Assembly: GCF_000002425.4 (NCBI RefSeq)
Contig: NC_037269.1
Coordinates: 8,949,444 to 9,013,443, forward strand
Source: Physcomitrium patens
Lineage: Eukaryota; Streptophyta; Bryopsida; Funariales; Funariaceae
DNA length: 64,000 nt
Direction of reading: 5' to 3'
The stretch's first letter is position 1; every line of letters begins with the position of its first letter. Made by a program: the position numbers and the translations under genes. A model generated the notes under the pieces. It had not been told where the DNA came from. It did no database searches and saw only the letters and a program-made list of their open reading frames with translations. This document shows, piece after piece, positions 36,873 through 49,900 of this stretch.

Positions 36873-39800
36873 ATGCCTCTGGTGCGGTACGAAGTGCGCT
36901 GCGAGCACAGCTTGGCTAACCCTGACCTCTACCGCACTGTGGATCGATATGATTCCGAGGGGTTGCTCGAGGGGATGGCCATAGGTGGCCTTGTGGGCCT
37001 AGTTCGCCAGCTCGGCGACCTTGCTGAGTACGTCTTCTCATTTTCCCTCAATCGCAACTTCATAACCACAGTTACCAGCTTAGTTCCTTGCCAAATTATT
37101 TGTGCTGACTGTGGCTAAGTTTAGAGGTTGAGAGCCATAGTCATGCCTCCTTTAGCTCTGATACGTGTGTTTACTAGTGTCCTTAAGGACGAATCTCGGA
37201 TTCTTACCTCAATATTTTATCTTTAGCTAAGAATGATTCACATGATAAGTGTTTCCTGCGCGGAGTTCAGGCTGTCATGTTGCTATACCTGATCATCTGC
37301 AACCTTGATCAGTGGCAAAGTTTTCTTCAATTGGGGTCTTAATTAGATAACGGTAGTGTTTTACGGCATGAACGTCTCTCTTAGCATAAATTCCTATCTG
37401 GCACCTGATGTTTTAAACGAATTGTCGCGATGTACCAAATTTCAAAGGCAAGCTTATTAACTGTTGCAGGTTCGCAGCCGAGATATTTCACGGCCTTCAC
37501 GTCGACGTCATGACAATTGTATCACGAGGAAAAGATTTGAAGGCCCGGGTTGCTCGTCTGGAGGCCGACCTGCCTGCGGTGGAGAAGGCACTGCTTTCGG
37601 AAGCTAGTCAATGTCGATTTGCTTACACAGCACGTAGGTTACACCTTTGAGACTTTTTATCTCATATAAATTTTATGCTACATTAGTAGTGGCATTAATG
37701 CCCAGCAAGGGTAATTTATTCAATGTCTTATTTGAGCAGGATGGTGATATGGTATGGCAGGATCAAAGTGCCGCTTATCGTTGCCAATGGACCAAAATCT
37801 TTGTGCTCAAGGGGAGCTTCCACCTTTTGTTCGAGGTTTCTACGACGACTGTCGAGGTCCACCTCGGCTGTTTCTTCTTGACAAGTACGAGTTTCCTCTT
37901 GAGGACGTGTTAGAGTCGCATTGTCTTCCTGCTCTGCGTCAGTAGGTTCCTTTCTCCACACAATATAATTGCTGGGGCTCTGTAACAATCATGCTTTTGG
38001 CTTATCAGATTCGATAAAGCTGGACGAGGTGCTTGTGTGAAGAGGTACACAGACCCGACATATTTTAGGATTACCTGGGCCACCGCGCAGCTGGAGAGAG
38101 CTGAGCAAGCTGAGCGGGAAAGACTAGCCGAACAAGAAGTGGGCGCTGATTTTTCTTCCTTCCTTAGCATCTTTTTATAAATCTCCATGTTTTTAGACTA
38201 TGTGCAGGATGCAGCATAGGTGTCCCACTTTAGGTGCTTGGGTTGATATCGTGGTCTTACAAATATCGTTTACTGACCTCTCGTATTTTCAATGTGTATG
38301 CCAGAGGAGAAATAGTGAGAACAATCCCTCTAAAAAGGCTGGTCCACTGACTTATCGCAGGTAATGTTTTTGAATGATTTGAGGGCTGTGAGTGCTTTGT
38401 TGAAAATGGGGAGAGTTTCCTCCAAGCACGAATTATACATTTTTTATCACAAATTTAGTGGTTGCAATTACTAAGTTCAAAATGTTTCGTAATATGCAAA
38501 ATTATAGAGAACGGGTACCATCAGTCCAACTCGAGGATCTGGAAGGATTCATACGTGACTCAGACCCCGACCCTCGTTCGGAGCATTTACACCGAGTGGT
38601 AAGAATTTCATTCGAGGATGACCTCACCCCGGACAGGCCTCGGCCTCCCGAAGAACCTGAATCTTTGGACGCCACCTTCCGGAACCGGCAAGTGACTGAA
38701 ATGAACGAAGGTCCTGTATTGGATCCCGTGAAGATAACTGGCAAAGACATCGAGAATGAAAAACTGAGACGTAGGACTCGAGTAGAGTACGATGCTGACG
38801 GGGAGCCTTCTGATGAAGAAGAAGAAGAAGAAGAAGAAGAAGAAGCGAAATGCTTCATGGATACGTTGACAACCATGAGCTTCGACGCAGACTCTGAAGC
38901 TGACTTTCGAAGTCCGAGGAATGCACGCGGATCGGTAGATTCACGGACATCGGTTGATTCTGAAACTAGCTCACAAACTCGGCTTGCTCTGGTTCCCCAA
39001 TGGGTGACACCATTAAAAGTACTTGTGTTGAAGGCACATGAGGAAGGTCGTCGTCACACGTCACCGTCTCGAAGATCCGTCGGAGTCAACCAGAAGGGTG
39101 ATTTTACTCCACTATTAAGACTCGAGAAGCCCGACGTTCCTATTGCAGGCCCTGAACCAGGCCAAGAATCAGAGGCATCTGGTGGAAGTTCTGGTAGCCA
39201 GCCTGCAATCGACCATCAGCAAGAGGCCCGTTACGCTGATAAACTTATTGAAAATGAGTTGAATATTACAAGCCATAATGAATTAGAGACCCAGGAAAGC
39301 TATGTTAAACTTACTGAGGCCCAGCTCAAGGATTCTTCGAAACTCTCAATGATTACTCAGAGAGCTGCTGAAAAATTCGCCAATGAATCACATGATTCCA
39401 TATCCCTTCAAGATGTTTTCAGGGCTCTAACAAGAGCGAAAGTCGAAGAGCAAGTTCTTCCCGCAGAGGCTAGAGACCAATCGCCTATGCCGGAAAACGA
39501 AGTCTCACATGTCTCAAGACAGGACAACCAATCCATTTTGGAGAATGCCCAGCAAGATGTGTGTGTCCCCAAGAGCCGCCGTCTGTGGGCTAGGAACAAT
39601 GACTCACAGGTAGCAACGAGTGGCATTTTATTACGGGTCCTGCCCTTGAAGCTCAACGGTGGCGTGTACAATGACGACAAGCTCAGAGCTCGCTTGTTGA
39701 ATGATGGTGAGCATTCTCAGGAGGAGATTATAAGCCCACGTGCATTAGTTCAGCTTGAAGGAGAGGAGGTCCTTAAACAGGATTCAGAAATTTCCAGCCG

Positions 39801-40937
39801 AATCGACTGCGAAATGGCATGTAACTCTTCTTCAAATGCCTCGAGTCCCTACACAAATATTTCCTCATCTTCCGTGGTTGAAGATGATGGATGTACGTCG
39901 TCAGCAAGTGAATCATCTCCGAAAGGCCCCAATTTTTTTGCTCTCTTGTCACCGCCTGAGTCACCGTCAAGGAATTCTCGAGGCTTGATGGGCTCACATG
40001 CCTCCTATAATACGAGCTCCCAATTTGGAAGGGATAGCCCAAAAGCTCCCCCAACTATTCCTTTTCTCTCGCTGTCACCCACAGTGTCAAGGTTCTCGTC
40101 ATTCAGTTACGAGCCTCCTGTGAGCTTTGTAGACTACTCTCGACCTCCGCCCCAGCTCGTATCACCACCTCTTGAAGATATTAATTTGTCATTACATACG
40201 AGTGATGGTCCTGCTGCAAGCTCGTCACAAGCTCCAGATAAGGTGCAGTGGCGCATTTAAGTTTGCGACATGGTTGGCTTTTTTCTGCATTATCATGTCA
40301 CTCGAATTGTACACGATACTTGGTGTCGAAATCGGACAATTGACCAACATGCTTATCTTGCTGGGTCTGGGATGTGTTTTTTTCCTCTTTAGCAGCTCAA
40401 GGATGTCTCTACAAGCAATCCCTCCCTGAATGGTGTTGTTGCGGGTTTGCAAGCTGAAGCGAACAGAAGCCAGGTATACATTTGTGATTTGACCTTCTGT
40501 AGTGGACATCTCTTACGTGTCTTATGGGCTGACTTTTGGATGCTAGAGATGCAATCTGTCCCTGACGTTTATTCTGCATGTCATGAGCAGCCTTCTAGGC
40601 AGCCAAACTCAGTGGTTAGACCAAGAACGTGGAACGATCGGTCGGAACACAACGTTGCAGCCACTCTGCGTGCAATTCGGCAGGAAAGAATATTTCTCGT
40701 AAATTAGTTGCACATTTCAGATGCAGCATAGCAGTGCATTTCTTGCCAAGTATTGTTAAAGCGGAATTTACTTTGGTTAATAGATAAGTTCATTGGCTTG
40801 ATTTTAGAAGTTCTGAAGTATCGTGAAGTGATTATAACGACTCTAACTGGGATATATTTTCACTGTTGTCTGTTTTATAGGCTGCGGCAGTTCAAAGCGA
40901 TGATACAGGAAACGAGGACAATAGCAAAGATTCATGA
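36873..40937 (+). CDS. SCAR: SCAR/WAVE family protein (nine coding exons, 883 aa)
   Basis: SCAR/WAVE proteins activate the Arp2/3 actin-nucleating complex within the WAVE complex at the plasma membrane. Manual splicing: 36873-37027, 37470-37633, 37761-37884, 38009-38138, 38305-38360, 38508-40242, 40393-40473, 40549-40698, 40881-40937, all GT-AG, in frame, TGA at 40935. Residues 1-190 are the SCAR homology domain: [67 protein letters not shown], then an [10 protein letters not shown] helix. The long exon 6 holds a conserved [15 protein letters not shown] block, an acidic run of 12 Asp/Glu, and a Ser/Pro-rich region. The C-terminus has a WH2/connector-like [13 protein letters not shown] and a short acidic tail [12 protein letters not shown]. 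Most plant SCARs end with a Trp in the acidic tail; none is seen here. Exon 6 could instead read through to KVQWRI and a TAA at 40258. I used the Met of MPLVRYE as start. Domain identity is sure; exons 5 and 7-9 are less so. Confidence 0.9.
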
Positions 40938-41545
40938 CCCAAGTGGGAATTCTCGATTTTCAAAGCCAACAGGGACAGAATGGGGTCTGTCAGCATGAAT
41001 TATGTGTCTAAATTTAGAATTTACAGCAGGAAGGCGTTGGATTCGGTGTCCTGTTGGGAGGTTGATGTCCCATCCGCAACCTCTCCGCCCATTAGGATAG
41101 GGCTGAGGATCCGAAGGTGGGTCCCTTGTGCTTTTGTGTTCGTCTTTGACGTCAACGAAGCTTCATGGCCTTGCTCAACATATTTGTTAAAGCTTCTGTC
41201 TTGTTTTGTCGACGTGAGTTGGGCGTCGCTCATGAAAAAAAGAATAGGATGAAAACGAAACTGAAGGTTTTCTGCTCCGAAATGGTGGCGTAATTGTCTT
41301 CTTTTTGCTGATAAGTTGTAGATCTTTGAGTTAAAGTGGGAGAATTTTGTTTTACCTCTGAGGTCTTTTTGATTTGATTTGTTTCCATCGTTTGTTTGTA
41401 ATTTTGATTGTGGTTTAGAATGTGTGAGGTTTGGTAATTGTTTTGATATTCAGGTGTGTAGGATTTGTTATTTGATTTAAATGTTTATTTACTTATGTAG
41501 GCATTGAAACTGTTGATATAGTGTTGTTCTTAATAAAAATATGAG
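40938..41545 (+). other. Probable 3' UTR of SCAR
   Basis: T-rich plus-strand sequence after the SCAR stop with no open frame of interest. A canonical AATAAA lies at 41532-41537 and fits the end of the transcript. Confidence 0.5.
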
Positions 41546-42779
41546 TTCAAGAAACTAAAGTTTGTAGGGTCTATAGATTTGGTATTGAGCTTTTTTGTAA
41601 GTTTAATTTCATTTCATTTTCAACTTTATGTTGGATCTTTTTCATTCAGACTTTAGAAGAAATACTACATTTTTAGGATTACCTTTTATAAGGTTGAAAT
41701 TTGTTAATCTTTATGTTATATCAAGATAATTGGAAGTTGAATTTATATTTTATTGTATATATTAACTTAAAACAAGTCAATTTTTTTTTTAAATATGTAA
41801 AGTTCAGAATTTTCTAAATTTTTATTGTGTACATGTATATGTGTGATATATAAATATGCATAACATATGAATATATATGTCATAATTGAAAGTTTTATTG
41901 GTAAATAATATTTTGGGGATTTTGAAGGATGTGTTTGAATAATAATACAATTCGCTATTTAAATAAACAATGCATCAAAAGACAAGTTTAATCTTTTCGC
42001 AATAACTATCTTAGGTAAAATATATACTTTCAAAGCCAAATTTATTGCTACATATGATTGATCATTGGGTATGGCATTGGCATCAATAATAAGGATTAGA
42101 AATAAGATAAATATACAATGGCTATGAAATTAGAAGACGATTGTTTATTTTTTGACAAAATGCATGCTTTTTATAATAAGAGGTCAAATTTGACTTTGCT
42201 TTGTGAGAAAGACTCCATTGTAGTAATGAATATAATTCCATTGTAAGACTCTACAATAGTATTGGTGAGCAATCTACTAAGGAAATTGCTCAGTTTAAAT
42301 ATGTTGTCCAAAGAATCACTCTCCAAAGATATTTGGAAGGCTTTATTGCAAGACAAATTTTATGAATCAAAAGAGGTGTACAAAGAAGAGTATAATTTTT
42401 TGCTCTCTTTTATTCTTCCTATGTCTACATCTATTTCACTAACATTGCTTTTTGTATGAAAACCATAGCTTGACAACATCACCATTATTACTCTAAAAAA
42501 GAGTAGTCGCTTATCACAAGTTTTAAGGTCTCAAAGGAAATCTTCAAAGGGTTGCCATACAATGGCCAATGCATTTGCAAAGTCATCATGACAAAAAAAT
42601 GCGATAATAACAGAGTGCTTTACTCTATTAAAACAAAGAAGTAAAAGAATTGAGATCAAGTTACAAAAAGAACTTGAAATAAAAGAGAGATTTAAAAAAG
42701 ATAAGATGGATAGATTAAGAAAAGTTAAATGTAAAAGAAGAAAAAATGAAGGTGATTCAAAAATGCAATAGTAAAGACA
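41546..42779. other. AT-rich intergenic, no gene recognised
   Basis: No supportable gene. A 65-codon plus frame at 42262-42459 and a Lys-rich region at 42600-42760 show no family signature. It ends at the LTR of locus 2. Confidence 0.4.
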
Positions 42780-43375
42780 TATCATGGACATACATATTTA
42801 TTCTAATATTTATCTATATAATTAAATAGAAGTAAGTAAAAGTAGATTTATTTCACAATATTTTCTAGTTATGCTTCCTAGAAGCTTCATAGATACTGGT
42901 TTGTTTTTACATGTGTTTGTAGTTGATTGATAAATTAAAAACTTGGTCAACAAATTGACTACATATTGATAGCTTATGGAATAAGTTAACTATATGGTGT
43001 ACATATAGAAAACTTGCGTTGCAAGTTAAGATATATGTCTTGTAAAGTTAACACATTGTAGAGGACTTTTAGTACATCGCTATGTAGCTCATAGTTAAGA
43101 ATATATATGGAGATAAGAGTGAAGCCTTCATCATTCTTATTAATGCCTTTTTTAATGTCTCAAGACTTCCTAAGCTTTCTTGTCTTTGGCAATAGCCATT
43201 CTAATTTAATATTATATTATCTTTAAATAATTTTTTAGTCTTTTCAAGTGACATTGATATTTTAGTTCTTTGAGGTTCATATTCTTAGTAGTTTGACAAG
43301 AGTACTAACTTATTGTTCTTTTTTTGTTTAAGAAATAAATGGATTATCTAACTTCTATTGTTGTATTTTGAAGAT
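42780..43375 (+). repeat. Chromovirus LTR, locus 2 left (plus)
   Basis: Begins TATCATGGACATACAT, one base from the TGTCATGGACATA seen when the inverted copy is read from 45530. Shares the landmark blocks of the copies at 23252 and 48836 in the same order. The right border is uncertain. Confidence 0.65.
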
Positions 43376-45003
43376 TGTAGATTATCCATCTTTAAATAAA
43401 TTATGTAGTTTTCTAACATTAATTTTTTTTTTCTCCTTAAAAAGAGCACATTATCCTTCTTTGTGGAAATTTTCATTCAATATCAGAGATTGCATATTAC
43501 CTTCTTTTAATTTGACTTATGGATTTGTTAAGTTATTTGAAATGGAAAGAAAAATCATGGATGCTATACTTAGTGGAAGTAAGAATAGATTTGTAACTAT
43601 TGCAGATCTTTATAAATGTGTGAATATTCTTAGAGTGGAAATTTTTCATGCATCACCAATGCCAACTATGAAAATACTAATCCTATGCCTATGGAAGAAG
43701 TTTAAAATCTATAGTAAGAAGTTGTGCAGTTAAAGGAAGCAAGTAGATTGACTTTACAACCAAATCCAAGAAGTTTTGTTTCTAAAAATACAACAAAGAC
43801 ATGGATTAATAAGCCCAATAAGTTTAATGAAACATGAACAAAATTTTGAGGATTTTTATAAGAAGTAAAGCTCTATCTAAGGTTGCATTGCTTCTAGTAC
43901 CTAGATAGATTTACTCAAGTTCAATTCATAAGTGCACTTTTAACTAAAAATATTTTTTCTTGATTTATACTATTAATGGAAAAAATCCATGATTCCTTTA
44001 TGATTTGAATTCATTTCTAAAAGTATTTGCGGTAACATTCAAAGATAATGATTCAAATATAATAGCAAAAATTAAGCTCTTATCTTTATGATTAGGATCA
44101 TGGTCAACTACCATATATGTTGCTAAATTCCATAACCTTGCTTGCAATGTAGATTGGAATGATAAAGCCTTCATCAATAAATTTGATATGGATTGAAGAA
44201 TAATATCAAATATTTGTTATTGATAATACAAAAAGCAAAATCTTTGAAACAATTTATTGTTCAAGCCATTGCATACAATAATCAATTATTTAAAAGGTAT
44301 TAAGAATAAAGACTTTGTTGATGAAGAACTAGTCAAGTGATCATAACAACTTTCAAGTTTTTAAAAACTTATATATCAAGGCCAAAATCAATGCAGATTC
44401 ATACAATATATTTAAAATCTTTCACTAAGCCTAAAAAAACTTGATGTCATCAAGAGGGTTTATACTTATATTATAGAGAAGCTAAGCACATTGCTTAACA
44501 TTATCCAAAGAAGCAATGTCAGCACAAAATGGAAAGCACAATTGTCAAAGAAGAGAATGTATCAGAAAATAAGTTTTTCTAGCTACAATAGAGACTATGC
44601 AGTAAGAATCATGTGCAATATCTAGTAAAGGTCTTATTTTCTTCCCAAATCCATTATCTTGTTTTACAATAGATGTATGTTTAGGGCCAAAAAATCAAAA
44701 AATCTTTATATTATTAGATTTAAGAGCCTCAACTTGTTTTATAGATGAAGCTTTTCTAAAGAAATAAAAATCACTTTTAGTCAAGAAAATTAAATCCGTA
44801 CATGTAGAAATCATAGATGGTCATTTATTATCTTTTAGAAACATTAATCACGAGATTTTTTCTTTAGATATAGTAATTAAAGATCATAATAGTATAATAA
44901 TATTTAATGTAATAAGATTACTTCTAATCTAGTTATTCTAAAATTATTGTGGTTAAAAAAATATAACTATCAAATAGATTGGATTTCTTATAATATTATA
45001 TAA
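43376..45003 (+). pseudogene. Locus 2 gag and protease (plus strand, broken)
   Basis: Gag begins in the frame 43368-43733 with LFEMERKIMDAILSGSKNRF. A knuckle-region counterpart follows at about 44480-44530. The protease can be pieced together at about 44815-45000: DGHLLS-like text, then LLWLKKYNYQIDWISYN, matching the D copy at 54190-54366. It ends at the junction with the inverted LTR. Confidence 0.65.
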
Positions 45004-45009
45004 AGAACA

Positions 45010-45530
45010 TAAATTTTAAAAATTCAAATTTCAATATACTCTTTTATCACTCAAAAAGACTAAAAAATTACTCAAAGATGATATAGTATTAAACTAGAAT
45101 GGTTATTACCAAAGACATTAAGGCTTAGAAAGTCTTAAAACAAGACTAAAGATTAGAAAGACATTGACAATAGTGAAGCAAGCTTCACTCTTGCCTATAT
45201 ATATACTCTTAAATAGAAGCCACATTCCAATATCCTATAAGACCTCCAAAATATGTTAACTTCGCAAGACATATATCTTAACTTGCAAGAAAAGTTTTCT
45301 ACATATATATCACATAGTTAGCTTATTTTACAAGCTATCAATACATGATTAACTTATTGATCAAGTTTCTAACCTACCAATCAATTAAAAACACATATAA
45401 AGTCAAAACAACATTTATAAAGCTTCTAAGAAGCTTTACTAAAAAATATTATGAAATAAATTTACTTTTATCTACTTCTATTTAATCATATACATAAATA
45501 TCATAGTAAGTATATATGTCCATGACATTA
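45010..45530 (-). repeat. Chromovirus LTR, locus 2 middle (inverted)
   Basis: The reverse complement of 45530-45010 starts TGTCATGGACATATAT and matches the two flanking plus LTRs through the GTGAAGC, GTCTTGTTT, and TTTAGTTTAATA-like blocks. About 100 bp at the right end of the plus copies are absent here, or those 100 bp are leader and not LTR. Confidence 0.7.
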
Positions 45531-48500
45531 TTTCTTCTTTAGGGCATGAATTCTACAAAGAATAATTATCATATATTGAAGAAATTCAAGATGCAACAAA
45601 TTATATGTCACATATTCTAAACTTTATTCTCTTCATAGATAGTTGATAAGTCCTCCTAGCTATTGAAAGTGTGTCATACCATGGCAAGAAGACCACCTTA
45701 TTATTTGATTGTAGTTGAAGCCTTCATAACTTCCTTCAAATAAAATATTTATAACACTATTAAGAATTGTTTCAACCTCTAATAAAATCACCAAATATTA
45801 GAAGTTTCTTCCAATATTGTGATACCAAATACATAGTATCTTGTCATTTATTTAAGAAAGGACGTGTCATTCTTGAGAATCTTCATCTTAATTGTATTAT
45901 CTTGAACGTTGTGACAATCGTAATGTCTCATTTGATAAGTTAACAAGTAATAGTTCTTGAGTTGAATCTATTGATTATTGGTTCTCCATTTCCTTTACGT
46001 TACAAATATACAAAAGTTATAAATAAGAGTAGAAGATAGAATGGTATGTTTCTTAAATCTTGTTTTCATTTATAGCTAAGATTTGTTATTTTTCATCTTG
46101 ATTTTGATAGATATTGTTAATAAAAAGCTTTAATCTTCTTTATTGTATTTACAAGATTCTTTATTGGCTCTCATATATTTCTATTAATATCATATCTATA
46201 CCAATAAATAAGATATTTTAATCTATTTTAGCATCGCCTTGAATCTAAAACTTCTTCCACCTTGAATTCTTGCTTATCATCCACTTCTATAAGAGAAAGT
46301 GACATTTTTTTTTTTTTTTTTTTTTTTTGAGATATTAATTTTCTTATATAACTCAAGAAGAGATCCATGGAATATAGGATGGATCTTCACAGACTCAAAT
46401 AGATACAATCAATAAGCAACATAATTGACTTGTTTACTAATAAGAAAAGATCCAAGCCTGTAATAGTCCAATTTGTAATAAAGACAAGTAGTCTTGATAT
46501 TGCAATGAAGTAGCCATACCTTGTCATTGATGTTGAATTGTGGTTGTTCTTTATGATAGGCATTTGCATTGATCTTTTTTCATTCTTGAGCTTCTTTTAA
46601 CTATGCCTTCATTGTTACATATAGTTCTAATAAATGATTCATCGAATCTTTTGCTATAAGATTATCAACTTTTGAAAAGTAAAAAATATCAAGTTGTAGA
46701 TGATAACCATAATTGATAAAAAAATATTTTTGTTGAGTAAAAAAATATATCAAATTATTGTTCATAAACTCTGCTAATAGCAAAAGAGTTGTCCAATTAT
46801 CTTGATGATAATTAATAATATACTTCAAATACTTCTCTAGAACTTGATTTATCAATTCTATTTGTCTATCCATGTGAGGATGAAAAATCAAAGAGGGCTT
46901 TACATCTACTTTTAAAATCTTAAAAAATATTCTTCAATATTTTGATATAAATTGAGTCTTCTTATCTGATATAATATCTTTGGATAATTTATAATAGCAA
47001 TAGATATTGACAAGAAGAAGCTTAGCCATTTCTTTATTTTTAATAGATATTATACATAGTATAAAATGTTCCATCTTAGTAAAACAATCTACTATCACAA
47101 ATATAGAATTATAGGAACCTAAGATTAAAAGATCTGTGATAAAATCTATAGAAATAAAAGTCCATAGTTGTTCCAAAATAGGTAATGGTTGAAGAAGTCC
47201 ATAAGATGAATGATAAGGAGTTTTGGAACTTGAACAAATATCACATGATTGTACAAAGTCTTTATCTGTCTTCTATATTTAATGCCACCAAAACCTTTAG
47301 ATATTAATTCTAAAATATTCACCTATTGGAAAGTCATGATGAGCTTGAAGAATATGTAATTGTGCTTTGTCTTTTATAATGTATAATTTTTTGTTGAAAT
47401 AAAGTAGATTATTCTTGAACTGGACTTAGAAGTATCATGAGGCTTGAAAGAATTATTCCTAATATCATAAAAAAGAGGATCAGAAGACATACTTGATTGA
47501 ATTTTCTTGACAAAGGTTGAATCAATAATCAATGTTGATTTTATTGCTTGAAGATGAAAATTCTTTGATTATCCACTACTATTAAATGGAGCTTATCATC
47601 TACTCCCATTTATGATAAAATATCATCCATAGCAAAGTCTAATGCATTTATTTTTATAAGAATGTCTTAAAAAAATACATGTCATAGAAAATTGGTGTAA
47701 AAATAAATGATGTCTTTAAGGCTTTAAAAGATATTTCAGCTTCTTTGTTCTACTTTACTTTGTCTTTATATGTCAGATGTATAAAAAAAGTTATAACTTG
47801 AGAAAAGTTCTTGATGAAGATTTAAAAATAATTGAAAATTTTTAAAAACCATTGGACATCTCTACTTGTTTTTGAGACCTTCCAATCTATAATAGTATGG
47901 ATTTTCTTAGGATCCATCATTAATCCTTTGTTAAAAATGATGTACCTTAAAAAATCAAATTGAGTAGTATAGAATACAGACTTTTTCATCTTTGCATACA
48001 ATCCTATATTTTTAAGTTTTTGTAATATATGATAAATATAAATTTTATATTTTTATGTATTTTTAGAATAAATTAAAATATTACATAAATAATAGATAAA
48101 AAAATCATCAAGAAACTTACAAAAGATATCATTCATGAGATGTTGAAAAGTAAGTGGTGCATTTGTGAGTCCAAAAGGCATGACATTATATTCAAAATAT
48201 CTATACTTAGTTTACAAAGCAATCTTCTACTCATTTCTTTTCTTGATGTAGACTAGGTTGTATGCTCCTTGTAGATTTATTTTTGTATAGATCTTTGCTT
48301 GAATAAGTTGATCAAGAAGTCTTGAAATTAAAGGTAGGAGATACCTAATCTTGATAGTGATCTGGTTATGACCTTGATAGTATACATATATTTGTAAAGA
48401 TCCATCTTTTTTCTTTACAGATAAGATAGGAGCTCTTATTGGAGATTTTGAATGGTATATGAAGTTCTTAGCCAAATTCTTGTCAATGTATTCTTTTAGT

Positions 48501-48835
48501 AGAGCCAATTTATTTTACAATAAGTTGTAGATTGGTGCAAATGGTGGTTGAGTCCTTTTTTATACAGTAATTGTATAATCATAAGATTGATGCTCTAAAA
48601 GAATATCTACATTTTTTTTTTCAAAATGTCTTAGAAATCCTAATAGTGACTAAGAATACTACTTAATAACTTTCTACTATCAAAAATAAGTGTGGCATAT
48701 ATAACAAAAAATGATTCTTCTTTTGTGACATGTATGAAAGCTCATGTACTTACCAATAAGAATTTGGATGTAATAGGTTTATTTTTTTTTACTTCACTAT
48801 TGATATTTTTGATTAATCTACAAGAAAAGTTAAGG
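45531..48835 (-). pseudogene. Locus 2 RT, RNase H, integrase, chromodomain (minus strand)
   Basis: Read leftwards. RT at 48508-48227 with EYIDKNLAKNFIYHSK and VKKKDGSL. The box near 48080 reads FLDDF then YYLCNILIYSKNT, so the catalytic YLDD has become YLCN. Integrase core at 47176-46934: SIDFITDLLILGSYNSIFVI and DIISDKKTQF keep both Asp; HPHMDRQIELINQVLEKYL at about 46885 keeps Glu. Chromodomain at about 46290-46180: EFKVEEVLDSRR then LKYLIYWYRYDIN; the W-K-G-Y core reads W-Y-R-Y. A poly-T run lies at about 46305-46328. A 3' UTR of about 600 bp separates it from the inverted LTR. Confidence 0.72.
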
Positions 48836-49455
48836 TGTCACAAACATATATATTTACTATGATATTTATCTATATGATTAAGTAGAAGTTGATAATTATA
48901 GATTTATTTTATAATATTTTTTAATAAAGATGTTTAAAAGCTTTATAATCATTCTTGACTTAACATGTATTTGTAGTTGATTAATAGGATAGAAACTTGG
49001 TCAATAAGTTAACCACATATTAATAGCTTGTGGAAGAAGCTAACTATGTAGCATACATATAGAAAACCAACCTTACAAATTAAGATATGTGTCTTACAAA
49101 GTTAATATATTTTAGAGGTTCTATAAGATGTTACCATATATCTCTTAGTTAAGAGTATATATGGAGGCAAGAGTGAAGCCTTCTTTACTTTTATCAATAT
49201 TTTTTTAGTCCCTAGTCTTGTTTCACAACTTTCTACTCTTCTTGTCTTTAGTGATATCCATTTTAGTTTAATATTATATTATCTTTAAGTATTTTTTAGT
49301 CTTTTTAAGTAACATAAGAGTGTATTGATATTTTAGTTCTTTGAAGTTCACATCCTTGAGAATTTGATAAGAGTACTAATTTATTATTTTTGTCTCGTTT
49401 TAGAAGTGAGTAAATTAGCCTACTTCTATTGTTGTATTTTGAAGGTTATAAATTA
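48836..49455 (+). repeat. Chromovirus LTR, locus 2 right (plus)
   Basis: Starts TGTCACAAACATATAT. Direct repeat of the LTR at 42780. It directly abuts the start of the inverted pol. Similarity to the left copy extends through TTGTTGTATTTTGAAG at about 49430-49445. Confidence 0.7.
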
Positions 49456-49469
49456 CTTAAAATAGGACT

Positions 49470-49900
49470 GATTTATCTCAAGTATCCAAGATCCTTTTAA
49501 TCCTCAACAATATAAAATCTCATCAAAAGACAAGACAAATTGGACAAAAATAAATTAAACAAAATTAAATAGAATGGAATATGGAAGACAAAAGTAAGCA
49601 ATCAAAATTAGAATTGAACAAAATTAAATAAAAAAATTTAAAATCCAATTGTATTAAGAGAAAAGATCTGAAGCCATTCCTAATCAATGTCCCAAAAAGC
49701 CCTCGCTAGTCCTATTTATACTTTATTCTATTATCTTCGACTTTCTAAAATATTCCTAGGTAGTGGATCTCACTTAGATAACTACCTTAAACTCCTTCTA
49801 AAAGGTTCTATGATAGGCCTCACTTAAGTAACTATCCTAAAGTCTTTTTAGAATATTCTATAATAGATTCGACTTGATCTACTAACCTAACTCCAATTCT
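49470..49900 (-). repeat. Likely 3' LTR of element E
   Basis: Lies downstream of the chromodomain of E. On the minus strand it carries a TATAAATA box (about 49720-49713) preceded by two diverged copies of a roughly 50-bp unit containing CTTAAGTGAGGCCTA-like and TTAGAAGGAGTTT-like text (about 49755-49870), as in enhancer repeats of U3 regions. No matching 5' LTR is present, so ends are approximate. Confidence 0.45.

Larger units (their letters stand above)
42780..49455. mobile_element. Rearranged chromovirus, locus 2: LTR+ gag-PR+ LTR- pol- LTR+
   Basis: Five parts in order: plus LTR (42780-43375), plus-strand gag and protease (43376-45003), inverted LTR (45530-45010), minus-strand RT, RNase H, integrase, chromodomain and 3' UTR (48835-45531), plus LTR (48836-49455). 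Gag-protease exists only on the plus strand and RT onward only on the minus strand, with almost nothing lost at the split: the minus part begins directly against the right LTR with text matching element D about 54370, and the plus part stops at text matching D about 54366. This is the layout of a self-integrated inversion circle. Coding parts are broken; the RT box reads YLCN for YLDD. Confidence 0.75.

Noticed and set aside
38815..38850. GAA trinucleotide run in SCAR exon 6 as a possible assembly artefact or expansion
   Set aside because: It stays in frame and encodes an acidic run typical of low-complexity regions in this family; nothing suggests error.
46305..46328. Poly-T run as a possible poly-A tail of a retrogene
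   Set aside because: It lies inside the minus-strand chromodomain/integrase relic and has no retroposed body or target duplication; simple homopolymer expansion is enough.
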